64,000 nt of DNA from Nesterenkonia muleiensis. Lineage in GTDB: Bacteria; Actinomycetota; Actinomycetes; Actinomycetales; Micrococcaceae. Position 1 is the stretch's first letter; every line of letters starts with the position of its first letter. Of the stretch, positions 33,587-42,581 are shown one piece after another. The translations under genes were made by a program, and so were the position numbers. The notes under the pieces are model-generated. The model did no database searches, was not told where the DNA came from, and saw only the letters and a program-made list of their open reading frames with translations. Location of the stretch: positions 46,241 to 110,240 of the forward strand of contig NZ_QWLD01000035.1 of NCBI RefSeq assembly GCF_003600155.1, read 5' to 3'.

Positions 33587-35053
33587 ATGTCCACAGAATC
33601 CTTCCCTTTCCTCCATGCAGACACACCTGACGACGTTGCGGAACTCATCACCCGTTCCGCCGCTGAGAGCACCCGGTGGAGTCGTCGATCACGTCAAGAC
33701 CGCGCAGACGTGCTCGAGACGATGGCCACTGCGTTCGAAGCACACCAGTCAGAGATTGTCATCCGCGCCTGCGAAGAGACCCACCTCGCCGAGACCCGAA
33801 TCCAGGGAGAACTCGCACGCACCCTGTATCAGTTCCGCTTCTTCGCCGACGTCATCCGTGAAGGATCCTACCTCGAGGCGATCATCGACCATCCCGGCAG
33901 CACACCGATGGGCCCTCGACCGGATCTGCGGCGCATGCTCACCCCGGTGGGGCCGGTCATGGTCTTCGGCGCCAGCAACTTCCCCCTCGCCTTCTCCGTC
34001 CCGGGGGGCGACACAGTAAGCGCTCTCGCGGCGGGCAGCAGTGTCATCGTGAAGGCGCATGAGGGGCATCCGGAGACGTCCCGCTTCACCGGAGCCGTGA
34101 TGGCGGAAGCGGCCCGTGAAGCCGGGCACCCTGATCTCCTCACTCTCGTGCAGGGCCGCCAGACGGCCCAGCGAGCGCTCCTGGAAAATCAACTCGCCGC
34201 CGTCGCGTTCACGGGGTCCGCACAAGGAGGTCAAGCGATCCAGGCCATCCTGGCCACCCGAGAGACACCGATTCCATTCTACGGCGAGCTCTCCGGGCCG
34301 AATCCGATGGTCTTCACTGAGAACGCCCTGGAAGCACGCCGGGAAGAGATCGCAAGCGACCTCACTGCATCAGTGGTCGGCAGTATGGGACAGCTCTGCA
34401 CGAAACCGGGTCTCGTCTTCATTCCTGCGGGCAAGACAGGCGACAATTTCCTCAACTCTCTGAGCGCCCAGTTCTCGGGCCAGACCGGCGCGCCTCTGCT
34501 GACGCGCGGAATCGAAGATGCCTACCGCTCCGGTATCCATGCACGTACGGACGCGGAGGCAGTGACCGTCATCAGCCACGGCACCGAGGCGGCGGGCGTT
34601 CGTCCTCAGCTGTTCGCGGTGGAGCTCGATCGCCTACGGTCCGCGCATCGGCAGGAGTGCTTCGGACCGACGACGATGATCGTGCGCTTCAGCGACATCC
34701 GCCCGTTACTTGCCGTACTGCGAGAGCTGGAAGGGTCCCTCACTGGCAGCGTCCACGCGGAGTCAGCAGACGGCGAACTGGTGACGCTGGTCATCGACGC
34801 AATGGCGTCACGAGTCGGGCGGATCATCGTCAATGGCTATCCCACCGGAGTCGCGGTAAGTTGGGCGCAGCACCACGGCGGCCCTTGGCCGTCGACGAAC
34901 TCGCTACACACCTCCGTGGGAGCGACCGCCCTCCGCCGGTTCCTTCGCCCGATTGCATACCAGGATGCGCCTGAGTGGGTGCTTCCGCCTGAGCTTCGCG
35001 ACGACAGCGCAGGCCTGCCGCGCCGGGTCGACGGAGTGCTGTGCCTACACTGA
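33587..35053 (+). CDS. Aldehyde dehydrogenase (NADP), ketoglutarate-semialdehyde type
   Basis: 488 residues. The nucleotide-binding start VGPVMVFGASNFPLAFSVPG, the active-site Glu in PFYGELSGPNP, and the catalytic Cys in GSMGQLCTKPGLVF (about residue 269) are typical of the alpha-ketoglutaric semialdehyde dehydrogenase branch. It oxidises an aldehyde to an acid with NADP. ATG at 33587 with AGGAAAA upstream. It lies 39 bases after the ThDP enzyme gene and almost certainly shares its transcript. Confidence 0.92.
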   Translation: MSTESFPFLHADTPDDVAELITRSAAESTRWSRRSRQDRADVLETMATAFEAHQSEIVIRACEETHLAETRIQGELARTLYQFRFFADVIREGSYLEAIIDHPGSTPMGPRPDLRRMLTPVGPVMVFGASNFPLAFSVPGGDTVSALAAGSSVIVKAHEGHPETSRFTGAVMAEAAREAGHPDLLTLVQGRQTAQRALLENQLAAVAFTGSAQGGQAIQAILATRETPIPFYGELSGPNPMVFTENALEARREEIASDLTASVVGSMGQLCTKPGLVFIPAGKTGDNFLNSLSAQFSGQTGAPLLTRGIEDAYRSGIHARTDAEAVTVISHGTEAAGVRPQLFAVELDRLRSAHRQECFGPTTMIVRFSDIRPLLAVLRELEGSLTGSVHAESADGELVTLVIDAMASRVGRIIVNGYPTGVAVSWAQHHGGPWPSTNSLHTSVGATALRRFLRPIAYQDAPEWVLPPELRDDSAGLPRRVDGVLCLH

Positions 35054-35057
35054 GAAT

Positions 35058-35095
35058 GCGTCCGGCGCGGCTGTTCCGGGGTCAGTCCCGGACGC
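35058..35095. terminator. Hairpin between convergent aldehyde dehydrogenase and UROD-like genes
   Basis: GCGTCCGG (35058-35065) pairs with CCGGACGC (35088-35095), with further GC pairing inside. It lies across the 28-base gap between convergent stops and can end transcription from both sides. Confidence 0.5.
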
Positions 35096-36095
35096 CGCGC
35101 AGCAGTTCGTGAAGGTTGTCCGACCTCAGTCGTGTCCACGGCGACACGGAGCAGTCCGGAGACAGCATCAGACCGGGTACCGACGCGGCGCGCAGCCTCA
35201 GACCCTCTTCATACGCTTCCTGCGGTGTTCCGGTAAGGAGGTATTCGTCACGGCGAACGCCCGTCACGAGCCCTTTATCGGTACGAGCGTGCGCCTCATC
35301 GACGTCCGGGTTTCCGTGGTCATGCACCGACCAGCTCAGTGCCGCCACCGGCAATGCATCGGCCAGGTCGAAGTGGATGCGGGCACCGCATGGGTGCACA
35401 ATGTTCAGCCACCCAGCCGCAGCCTGCTCCAGCACAGCCTGGTCGTAGGGGAGCAGCGTCTGACGATACTCCTCCTCAGACATGAAATCGCTCGTGGCAT
35501 ACAGGAAAATCGCGTGAAATACGCCATCTGCCCCTTCGGCGAGAGCAGCCTGGGCAAACCGGCCGATGTAGCCGGAGATCGCAGTGAGCACCCGACTCAT
35601 GAGCCCGGGGTCGTCAGCCAGCCAGCGCCGCACTGCGTTCTGATCACGTCCGAGCAGGTGGCCGGCGACGGATGCTGGTGAGAAGACCGTCTGGACGATC
35701 GGCATATCCTCACCCACCGCCTCCCTCACGGTGCGAAGGACGTTGAGCTGCTCCTGCAACACGGTATCGAGATCCGTGCGTTCGGCGCGGTCGATGACGT
35801 CAAACCAGTCGGCGCGCCGTTCTACACGTTTGCGGAGCACCATCGGGTGAGTTTCTCCGGAGGGGTGCGGTCTGAAGGCAGCCCCCAGACTCTCCGCAAG
35901 GACAGACAGTCTTCCATGCAGCTTGATCCAATCCCATCCGTAACCCCCTGCCGCCGCAAGCGTCGATGCGGCGAGTTTGGTTGGGAACCACTCCGCGAAG
36001 TAGTCGTGCCCCCAGAAGCTGATAGGTGGGCGGTCGAGATCCTGGCGGGCTAGGGCGGCCTTCACACGCTCAGAGGGCAGCATGGGTTCAGCCAC
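35082..36095 (-). CDS. Uroporphyrinogen decarboxylase family protein (MtaA/CmuA-like, zinc-thiolate type)
   Basis: 337 residues, UROD fold. It is not a haem-pathway enzyme: the Arg-rich N terminus of HemE is missing. Instead it carries the zinc-thiolate ligand pattern of methyltransferase relatives: His and Cys in IVHPCGARIHF (about residue 233) and Cys in LSPDCSVSPWTR near the end. In MtaA, CmuA and MetE such HxC...C sites activate a thiol for methyl or alkyl transfer. The GTG at 36095 overlaps the stop of the monooxygenase gene by 8 bases; an ATG lies at 36083. A role in moving a methyl or alkyl group onto or off sulfur fits the C-S chemistry of the locus but is inference. Confidence 0.75.
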   Translation of the reverse strand: MAEPMLPSERVKAALARQDLDRPPISFWGHDYFAEWFPTKLAASTLAAAGGYGWDWIKLHGRLSVLAESLGAAFRPHPSGETHPMVLRKRVERRADWFDVIDRAERTDLDTVLQEQLNVLRTVREAVGEDMPIVQTVFSPASVAGHLLGRDQNAVRRWLADDPGLMSRVLTAISGYIGRFAQAALAEGADGVFHAIFLYATSDFMSEEEYRQTLLPYDQAVLEQAAAGWLNIVHPCGARIHFDLADALPVAALSWSVHDHGNPDVDEAHARTDKGLVTGVRRDEYLLTGTPQEAYEEGLRLRAASVPGLMLSPDCSVSPWTRLRSDNLHELLRGVRD

Positions 36096-37410
36096 GCTCA
36101 GCGGTGGCGTTCAGCCGCTGCCGGAATGTCATCTTCTGTGGGCTGGCACCCGCCATAAGACGGCGCTCCTTGAGGAGAGGCACGACAAGGTCGGTGAAGT
36201 TGGGGCCATCGACCTGTGTTTGCTGGGGCAGGATCATGAAGCCGTCCGTGACGCCCGCATCTGCCCAGCGCTGGATCTCGTCGGCCACCGTCTGCGGGGC
36301 ACCCGTGATGCTCAGCACGCCCTGGCCGCCGTTCATAAGTACGCCAAGGTCGCGAAGCGTGCGAATCTGACCTCGTGCGACGAGGTTGCGCACCATGGCA
36401 AGCTGCGTTTGGAAGGTCTCGGTGCTCCCGGGCTCGGGCAACTCCGGTATCTGATCATCCAAGGCTGCAGAGGTGAGGTCCAGGCCGATGAGCTTCGACA
36501 CATTCGCCAGGGTCTTCTCCAGCGGAAGCAGATCGAACAACTCTCGATTTCGGGCTTCTGCCGCCTCGCTTGTCGGTTCGACGAGCACACGCACCGACAT
36601 GATGACAAACACTTTTTTCGGATCGCGTCCAGCGTCGGCGATGCGCCGCTTGATGTCTTGGTAATATTCACGCGCATCGTCGATATGCTGGGCGACCATG
36701 TAGACGACCTCTGCGTACTTCGCGGCAAACGCACGTCCATCCGGGGACTGTCCCGCCTGCACGATCACTGGTCTCTTCTGCGGGCTCGGCACCACATTAA
36801 GTGGACCTGCGGTCGAGCGGTAGCGGCCCTGATAGTTCGCAGGTGCGACCTTCTTCTTGTCGAAGAACCGACCGCCGCCCTGATCGGCGACCACGGCGTC
36901 GTTCTCCCAACTGTCCCAGAGTGCGAATGCAGCCTCAGCCACATCGTTCGCCACTGCGTAGCGCTCGCCGTGCGACACCGGTGCCTCCAGTCCGAAGTTC
37001 TTCGGGGAGAGCGGATCAGCCGTTGTGACGATGTTCCAGGCGGCGCGACCATGGCTGACGTGATCGAGCGAGGTGAGGTACCGGGCGAGGTTGTAGGGCT
37101 CGGTGTAGGTGGAGGAAACTGTGCAGACCAACCCTGGATAGCGCGTGTGCGAGGCAACCGCCGCGAAAAGTGTGAACGGCTCGAATGCCTTGACGAAGGC
37201 GGTTTCGTCAGCGGCACCATGGTTGAAGGCGAGCGAATCGGCGATGAAGAGCATCTCGAACCCCGCCGCCTCCGCTTTCTGCGCAAGTTCGATCTCATAC
37301 TCAATGGAGTGCAACTTGCTCGGGTCGCTGCCCGGGTGACGCCAGGCACCGTTGTGATGCCCCATTGGGTCGATGTTGAACCCGAAAATTAATGGCCGAC
37401 CCTGCGACAT
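36088..37410 (-). CDS. FMN-dependent monooxygenase, NtaA/SnaA/DszA family
   Basis: 440 residues. Hallmarks of this LLM subfamily: IFGFNIDPMGHHNGAWRHPG at the start, AEAAGFEMLFIADSLA, YTEPYNLARYLTSLDHVSHG, RAAWNIVTTADP and VIVQAGQSPDGR. Members oxygenate nitrilotriacetate, sulfones, or S-(2-succino)cysteine and depend on a separate flavin reductase, here probably the gene at 31113. ATG at 37410. It leads an operon with the UROD-like gene. Control comes from the 37411-37641 gap with a candidate regulon site at 37552-37563. Confidence 0.92.
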   Translation of the reverse strand: MSQGRPLIFGFNIDPMGHHNGAWRHPGSDPSKLHSIEYEIELAQKAEAAGFEMLFIADSLAFNHGAADETAFVKAFEPFTLFAAVASHTRYPGLVCTVSSTYTEPYNLARYLTSLDHVSHGRAAWNIVTTADPLSPKNFGLEAPVSHGERYAVANDVAEAAFALWDSWENDAVVADQGGGRFFDKKKVAPANYQGRYRSTAGPLNVVPSPQKRPVIVQAGQSPDGRAFAAKYAEVVYMVAQHIDDAREYYQDIKRRIADAGRDPKKVFVIMSVRVLVEPTSEAAEARNRELFDLLPLEKTLANVSKLIGLDLTSAALDDQIPELPEPGSTETFQTQLAMVRNLVARGQIRTLRDLGVLMNGGQGVLSITGAPQTVADEIQRWADAGVTDGFMILPQQTQVDGPNFTDLVVPLLKERRLMAGASPQKMTFRQRLNATAERG

Positions 37411-37551
37411 GACGATTCCTCTCAGACATTCCGACAGCGACGCCCTTTGCGCCTGTCTCCGCGCGATCGAGGAATCCTGTCGAAGTTTTGATTGTCCTGT
37501 CAGGTTAGGACGGATCTGGCGTTATAGTTAAGGCCATTCTGGACGCTATCG

Positions 37552-37563
37552 GTTAGACCACTT
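37552..37563 (-). promoter_or_regulatory. Regulon site 2 (AAGTGGTCTAAC)
   Basis: Shares AAGTGGTCTA with site 3. It lies 142 bases from the monooxygenase start and 79 bases before the MocR start, as expected of an autoregulated divergent control region. A GTCCT/AGGAC inverted repeat lies nearby (about 37493-37510). Confidence 0.45.
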
Positions 37564-37641
37564 GGTCCGTTCAGCACACGGATTCCGGTAGTCGGCATAG
37601 GACGGTGGCGTCGACCTGATCGAAAGCGAGGACCCTGTCGC

Positions 37642-39144
37642 ATGTCCCACACGGCCAGCCTCGTGAACTCCATCCTCACCGATACCCACCGAAGCTCCCG
37701 CCCGGTGTACGAACAACTCCGCGAGGGGCTGCGCGAGATGATCCTTGGCGGTCAAGTCCCCACAGGTTCACGACTACCCTCCAGTCGGCGATGGGCCGAA
37801 GACATCGGCGTCTCACGCATGACTATCACCAGGGTCTACGACGAGCTCACCGGCGAGGGTTTCCTCGAGCGGGTGCAGGGCTCTGGGACCTACGTCTCCA
37901 ATGATCTGAGTGCTTTTGCCTTCGGTAGGGGCGAAGAGAAAGGGAGAGCACTCGCCACCAGCGAGGCAAAACCTGGCGCCTCCGTCTCTGCCAGAGCGAC
38001 ATCCGGGCGGACGATCCGCACCAGCCACCTGCCTCCGCAGGCACGACCTCTTCCGTTTCGTCCCGGGGCGGCGTCGTTCGGCGACTTCCCGATTGACACA
38101 TGGAGCCGCTACGTCTTGCAGGCCTGGCGCAAGTCACCGAAGGCGCTCACCATGGATTACGGGCCGACGATCGGATACGGGCCACTGCGCGAGCAGATCT
38201 CCCAGCATCTCTCTGTGACCCGCGGAGTTCGATGTGTATCGGAACAGGTAATCGTCACCAGTGGATCGCCGGCGTCGTTGGCATTGGCCGCAAGAACCCT
38301 GTCCGACCCCGGCCAGATCGCCTGGGTCGAAGACCCAGGAAGCCCAGAAGCGCGCGGGGTCCTGTCTGCGGCCGGATTGAACAATCAACCGGTCAATGTC
38401 GATGCCGATGGCTTCGATCTGGAGCGGGCCATAGCAGTGGCGCCGTCGCCGGCTCTCGCGTGCGTCTCGCCGTCTTATCAGTTTCCTACCGGGGTCATCA
38501 TGAGCATGCGTCGCCGGATGGAATTGCTGGAGGAATCGAAGTCACGAGGGTTCTGGGTTCTCGAGCATGATCTGGACAGCGACTTCCGTTACTCTGGCCG
38601 CTCTTTGCGCGCCCTTCAAGGGATTGATCGAATCGATCAGGTTGTGTATATCGGCTCCTTTACACGCAGCATGTATCCAGGAATTCGACTCGGATATCTC
38701 GTCGTCCCCCGAGGCATCGTCGACGTGGTGACGAATGTGCTAGAGCAATACGACTGGGTTCCGCCAATGGCTACTCAGATCGCGATGGCCTCGTTCATGG
38801 CAGATGGTCATCTGGCTCGTCATATTCGTCGAATGCGAGTGTCATATATGAGCAAGCGAGACCGGCTTGTCGCTGCCCTCAACGACGTGTTGGGAGGAGA
38901 GTCCACCGTTGCCGCACCAGACGCCGGGATGCACGTCCCAGTCGAACTGCCCGACCGGGTGTCAGTCGATGACGTGATCGCAGAATTGCGTAGCCGGGCG
39001 GTCGAGAGCCTCCCCGGACGTAACTACAGCCAGTCCGCCAGGGGCGATAACCAGCTCGTCTTGGGGTTCGCGGCGGGCTCAGCGCGGGAGTTCGCTCGAG
39101 CCATCACCGTGCTGCGCCAGGTGCTCACCTCGGCTCTGGGCTGA
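37642..39144 (+). CDS. MocR-type regulator (GntR winged helix fused to aminotransferase fold), PLP lysine replaced
   Basis: 500 residues. Residues about 15-85 are a GntR winged helix (VYEQLREGLREMILGGQVPT, SRRWAEDIGVSRMTITRVYD, GFLERVQGSGTYV). Residues about 140-500 have the class I aminotransferase fold. Where MocR proteins have a TFSK-type motif with the PLP-binding lysine, this one reads IGSFTRSMYPGIRLGY with Arg at position 342. It may therefore sense something other than covalently bound PLP. It is divergent from the monooxygenase and probably controls the whole island through the sites at 31724, 37552 and 39438. Terminator follows at once. Confidence 0.9.
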   Translation: MSHTASLVNSILTDTHRSSRPVYEQLREGLREMILGGQVPTGSRLPSSRRWAEDIGVSRMTITRVYDELTGEGFLERVQGSGTYVSNDLSAFAFGRGEEKGRALATSEAKPGASVSARATSGRTIRTSHLPPQARPLPFRPGAASFGDFPIDTWSRYVLQAWRKSPKALTMDYGPTIGYGPLREQISQHLSVTRGVRCVSEQVIVTSGSPASLALAARTLSDPGQIAWVEDPGSPEARGVLSAAGLNNQPVNVDADGFDLERAIAVAPSPALACVSPSYQFPTGVIMSMRRRMELLEESKSRGFWVLEHDLDSDFRYSGRSLRALQGIDRIDQVVYIGSFTRSMYPGIRLGYLVVPRGIVDVVTNVLEQYDWVPPMATQIAMASFMADGHLARHIRRMRVSYMSKRDRLVAALNDVLGGESTVAAPDAGMHVPVELPDRVSVDDVIAELRSRAVESLPGRNYSQSARGDNQLVLGFAAGSAREFARAITVLRQVLTSALG

Positions 39145-39175
39145 GCAAACCGCGGCACCCGCTACGTGGGTTTGC
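39145..39175 (+). terminator. Intrinsic terminator of the MocR gene
   Basis: GCAAACC (39145-39151) pairs with GGTTTGC (39169-39175); CCTTTTG follows. It starts directly after the TGA stop. Confidence 0.65.
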
Positions 39176-39699
39176 AGAGCCTTTTGAAGGTCAGGTGGGT
39201 TCCGAAGACGACTGCCCAACATCATGGATACTTCCCAAAAGGTGGATGGGGCTCAGGGTGGCCTCCCAATCAGGCATCCCATCCTTGCCTGCGATCATCG
39301 GCCCAACTGCTCAGCATCTCTCAGTTAATTGGTCCCAGCGCGCTCGATCGGTCAATGGCGTGGACACAGCGGAAGCCCTCTGAGGAAAGACTGCTCGGCA
39401 AACAGCAACGCTCTTAGGAGAGGGCGGACATACTTCAAAGTGGTCTACTCTAATACGGCTGAAGTGGCTATTGCTGTATTCCAACGCCGCTCATAGTCTG
39501 GCTTGTATCCACACGGCGACTGGTGCGACAAGGTGATGGGCGAAGGACCTATCTCGTTTGTTTGCTACCGGCCAATCCGCACTGAGGGTTCGACCGCTGT
39601 CCGCTTCGGCATCCGGTGGGCGAGTTGGCATCCAGGCAAGACGACATCCAGCAGAGAATTCTTACCTTATCGGCATCTCGACACAGGCAGGAGAACAGC
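39176..39699. promoter_or_regulatory. Long upstream region of the C-S lyase/ABC operon
   Basis: About 525 bases with no gene that I can support. It holds the promoter region of the rightward operon. Regulon site 3 (39438-39449) and a half copy AAGTGGCTA (39462-39470) stand in a stretch that is AT-rich. The distance of 250 bases to the first ATG implies a long leader or a distal activator site. Confidence 0.45.
39438..39449 (+). promoter_or_regulatory. Regulon site 3 (AAGTGGTCTACT) with a direct partial copy
   Basis: AAGTGGTCTACT is followed 24 bases later by AAGTGGCTA (39462-39470). Paired direct repeats are the usual binding form of MocR proteins. It lies upstream of the C-S lyase and ABC importer operon. 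Confidence 0.5.
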
Positions 39700-40872
39700 A
39701 TGAGCACGCTGATCGATGCATCCATCCGGCTGCGCTCGTCCTCCAAGTGGGATGTCGCTCCCGACGTCATCGGCGTGGGAATCGCCGAATCCGACTATGG
39801 CGCTCCAGAATTCATCCGAGAAGCTCTTGCCGACTACGTGCGCTCGGGCTCGCTGGGATACCTCTGGGATCAGCCACAGCAGGCGCTGGTGGACTCATTC
39901 CTTGTCACCTATGCGGCGCTCTGCGATCGGCGGGTCGATCGGGAAACGGTCCGACTGGCCACCGATGTCCTCTCTGCCTTCGATATCGCGCTGAAGACCG
40001 TCGGCCGAGATGGTGACGTCGTCCTCGTGCCGACTCCGGCGTACCCGCCCTTTCTCGATATCCCTGAAAGGTTCGGCAAGCGGCTGGTCGCTTCCCCCAT
40101 GCGATGGGATGCCGCTGGCCACTGGAGCGTCGACTTGGACCACATCGAACAAGTCGTCGCACACCATCCGGGTGGACTGTTCGTACTGTGCAACCCGCAT
40201 AACCCGACCGGATCCATCGCGACCTTCGAGGAGCTGACAGCCCTCTCCGAGGTTCTCACCGCGCACGGCTGGCATGTCTTCTCGGACGAGATCCATGCGC
40301 CCGTTGTGCACGGCACCAGTCCCATGCGCTCGTATGCCAGTGTCTCTCCCTCCGCTCGCGAACACACAATCACCGCGACCGCGGCATCCAAGGGATGGAA
40401 CATCGCGGGTCTCAAGTGTGCCCAGGTCGTCATCGACAATCCGCAGCTGCGCCGTCGCTGGGATGAGCATGTCATCAGCGGGCACACAGGTCCGAGCACT
40501 CTGGGCGTCGTCGCCTCGACACTGGCCTACTCCAGCGAGGGACGAGCCTGGCTGCACGGAGCTAACGCCGCGTACCGAGAGACATTAGAGCATTTCCATG
40601 CAAGGCTCTCAACGCAACTCCCCCTGGCACGGTGGCAGGTTCCCGAGGCGACCTATCTTTCCTGGGTGGACCTTGGTGCCTATCTCGACTCTGGCCTCAC
40701 AGTAGCTGAGCTCTCAGACCGCGCGCGAGTGGAATGGCTCCCCGGAGCCTCCTGCGGCATCGCAGGGGCATATGACGAATGGGCACGCATCAATTGCGCG
40801 ACTGACGCGTCAACCCTTGATCGTCTGATCGAGCGGCTTGGAGCATCTGCTCTCAGGATCGAGTCACTGTGA
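39700..40872 (+). CDS. PLP-dependent C-S lyase/aminotransferase, PatB/MalY type
   Basis: 390 residues from the ATG at 39700 with AGGAG seven bases upstream. The fold-type I signature is complete: LWDQPQQALVDSF, VPTPAYPPFLDI, CNPHNPTGS, SDEIHAPVV, and the PLP lysine in ATAASKGWNIAGLKCAQVV. PatB/MalY enzymes split cysteine thioethers (cystathionine and cysteine S-conjugates) to a thiol, pyruvate and ammonia. First gene of a five-gene transcript with the ABC importer, so the imported compound may be a cysteine conjugate. Overlaps the ATPase start. Confidence 0.9.
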   Translation: MSTLIDASIRLRSSSKWDVAPDVIGVGIAESDYGAPEFIREALADYVRSGSLGYLWDQPQQALVDSFLVTYAALCDRRVDRETVRLATDVLSAFDIALKTVGRDGDVVLVPTPAYPPFLDIPERFGKRLVASPMRWDAAGHWSVDLDHIEQVVAHHPGGLFVLCNPHNPTGSIATFEELTALSEVLTAHGWHVFSDEIHAPVVHGTSPMRSYASVSPSAREHTITATAASKGWNIAGLKCAQVVIDNPQLRRRWDEHVISGHTGPSTLGVVASTLAYSSEGRAWLHGANAAYRETLEHFHARLSTQLPLARWQVPEATYLSWVDLGAYLDSGLTVAELSDRARVEWLPGASCGIAGAYDEWARINCATDASTLDRLIERLGASALRIESL

Positions 40873-42581
40873 ACGCGCAAGGCACTGGGAGCACCACGGC
40901 AAGAGCGGAGGTAATCGGGAACGGTGCCTTCTTGAGCATCGAGGATCTCTCGGTCGAGATCGAAAGCCAGCACTCCGCGAGGCAGCTTCTGCGCCACGTC
41001 AATCTTCACGTCCCGCAAGGCAAAGTGCTGGGTCTGGTCGGTGAGTCCGGAAGCGGCAAGAGCCTCACGGCGCTTGCGATCATGGGCATGTTGCCGACGT
41101 CGCCGCGGTTTCTCGTCGACGGGACGATCCGCTTCCAGGGAGAGGACCTAACCGCCGCGACTCAAGCCCGTCTTCGGCAGCTGCGCGGCAGCGACATCGC
41201 CCTCATTGGGCAGGACCCCATGGCCTCGTTCAACCCGTCTATGCGGATTGGTCAGCAGATCTCCGAACCGCTGGTCATCCACCGTGGCTGGTCGCGACGC
41301 CAGGCAAGGCACGAGGCGATCGATCTGCTCGAGCGCGTCGGGGTACGTCAGCCGTACGAAATGGTCGATGCCTTTCCGCACGAATTCTCCGGCGGGATGC
41401 TCCAGCGCGCCGCTATCGCGATGGCCATCGGCACAAGCCCATCCCTCATCCTCGCCGACGAGCCGACGACCGCGCTCGATGTCTCCGTGCAGGATCGGAT
41501 CATCCGGCTCCTGAGGAAGCTCTGCGACGAGGACGGCCTTTCCATGCTGTTCATCTCCCACGACATCAACGTCGTCGCCTCGATCGCCAACGATCTCGCT
41601 GTGATGCGGCACGGCGAAGTGCTCGAGGCAGGACCGGTCCGCTCTGTGCTCACCGCACCAGCCAGAGACTACACAAAAGAGCTGCTCGACGCGGTACCTG
41701 AGATGGACGGGCCGTCGCTGGCACGCCGCCGTTTCACTCCGGCGGGCGAGCTCGAACCGCGACACAAGCGGGAACCGGCCGACCTGCTCCGGGTTGAGGA
41801 CCTCAAGGTGCAGTACCGCCTCCCCAACAGCCAACTATTCTCGAAGCGGTACAAGCTCGCCCTGGACGGCATTAGTTTCGACGTCAAACAAGGAGAGATC
41901 CTTGGCATCGTCGGCGAATCTGGCTCCGGCAAGAGCACGACCGCCCGATCTGTCGTCCGCCTTCTCGCGCCGAAGCGAGGGCGGATCATGTTCGAGGGCG
42001 TCGATCTGCTCGCGCTGTCTCCACGCCGAATGCGGCGCGTGGGCACGCGGATCCAAATGGTGTTTCAGGACCCGTTCTCCAGCCTGAACCCGTTCCGCAC
42101 GGTGCGTCGCACGCTCGACGCCGTACTGCGCGGGCAGTCGCGACAATCCCGCAAGGACCGCGATGAGCGCATCGAGGACGTGCTCACCGCCGTCGGCCTG
42201 GGGCCAGAGTTTTTCGATCGATATCCGCACGAACTCTCAGGCGGTCAGCGGCAACGGCTCGGGATCGCGCGGGCGCTGATCCTTCAACCGGATGTCGTCA
42301 TTCTCGACGAAGCGCTCTCAGCACTGGACGTATCCGTTCAGGCACACGTGCTGGACCTGCTTGTCCGGCTGCAGGCAGAGCGCAACCTCACTTATCTGTT
42401 TGTCTCCCACGATCTCGCCACCGTGAAGTCGGTGTGTGACCGCGTCATCGTCATGAACGCGGGAGAAATCGTCGAGCAGGGCCCCACTGCGGAGGTTTTT
42501 GGCAATCCGCAGAACAGCTACACCCGGCTGCTCCTGGAAGCCATCCCCAACGCGGCCAGCGAGATGAAGAGACTGTCATGA
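40869..42581 (+). CDS. Dipeptide/oligopeptide ABC transporter ATPase, fused DppD-DppF
   Basis: 570 residues with two complete ATP-binding domains. Domain 1: Walker A GLVGESGSGKSLTALA (about residue 58), signature EFSGGMLQRAAIA, Walker B LILADEPTTALDV. Domain 2: Walker A GIVGESGSGKSTTARS (about 350), signature ELSGGQRQRLGIA, Walker B VVILDEALSALDV. The Asp-Glu-Ala in the last Walker B replaces the usual DEP. Domain 1 ends with an oligopeptide-transporter C-terminal stretch (AGPVRSVLTAPARDYTKELL). It powers the permeases downstream. GTG at 40869 overlaps the lyase stop. Confidence 0.94.
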   Translation: MNAQGTGSTTARAEVIGNGAFLSIEDLSVEIESQHSARQLLRHVNLHVPQGKVLGLVGESGSGKSLTALAIMGMLPTSPRFLVDGTIRFQGEDLTAATQARLRQLRGSDIALIGQDPMASFNPSMRIGQQISEPLVIHRGWSRRQARHEAIDLLERVGVRQPYEMVDAFPHEFSGGMLQRAAIAMAIGTSPSLILADEPTTALDVSVQDRIIRLLRKLCDEDGLSMLFISHDINVVASIANDLAVMRHGEVLEAGPVRSVLTAPARDYTKELLDAVPEMDGPSLARRRFTPAGELEPRHKREPADLLRVEDLKVQYRLPNSQLFSKRYKLALDGISFDVKQGEILGIVGESGSGKSTTARSVVRLLAPKRGRIMFEGVDLLALSPRRMRRVGTRIQMVFQDPFSSLNPFRTVRRTLDAVLRGQSRQSRKDRDERIEDVLTAVGLGPEFFDRYPHELSGGQRQRLGIARALILQPDVVILDEALSALDVSVQAHVLDLLVRLQAERNLTYLFVSHDLATVKSVCDRVIVMNAGEIVEQGPTAEVFGNPQNSYTRLLLEAIPNAASEMKRLS

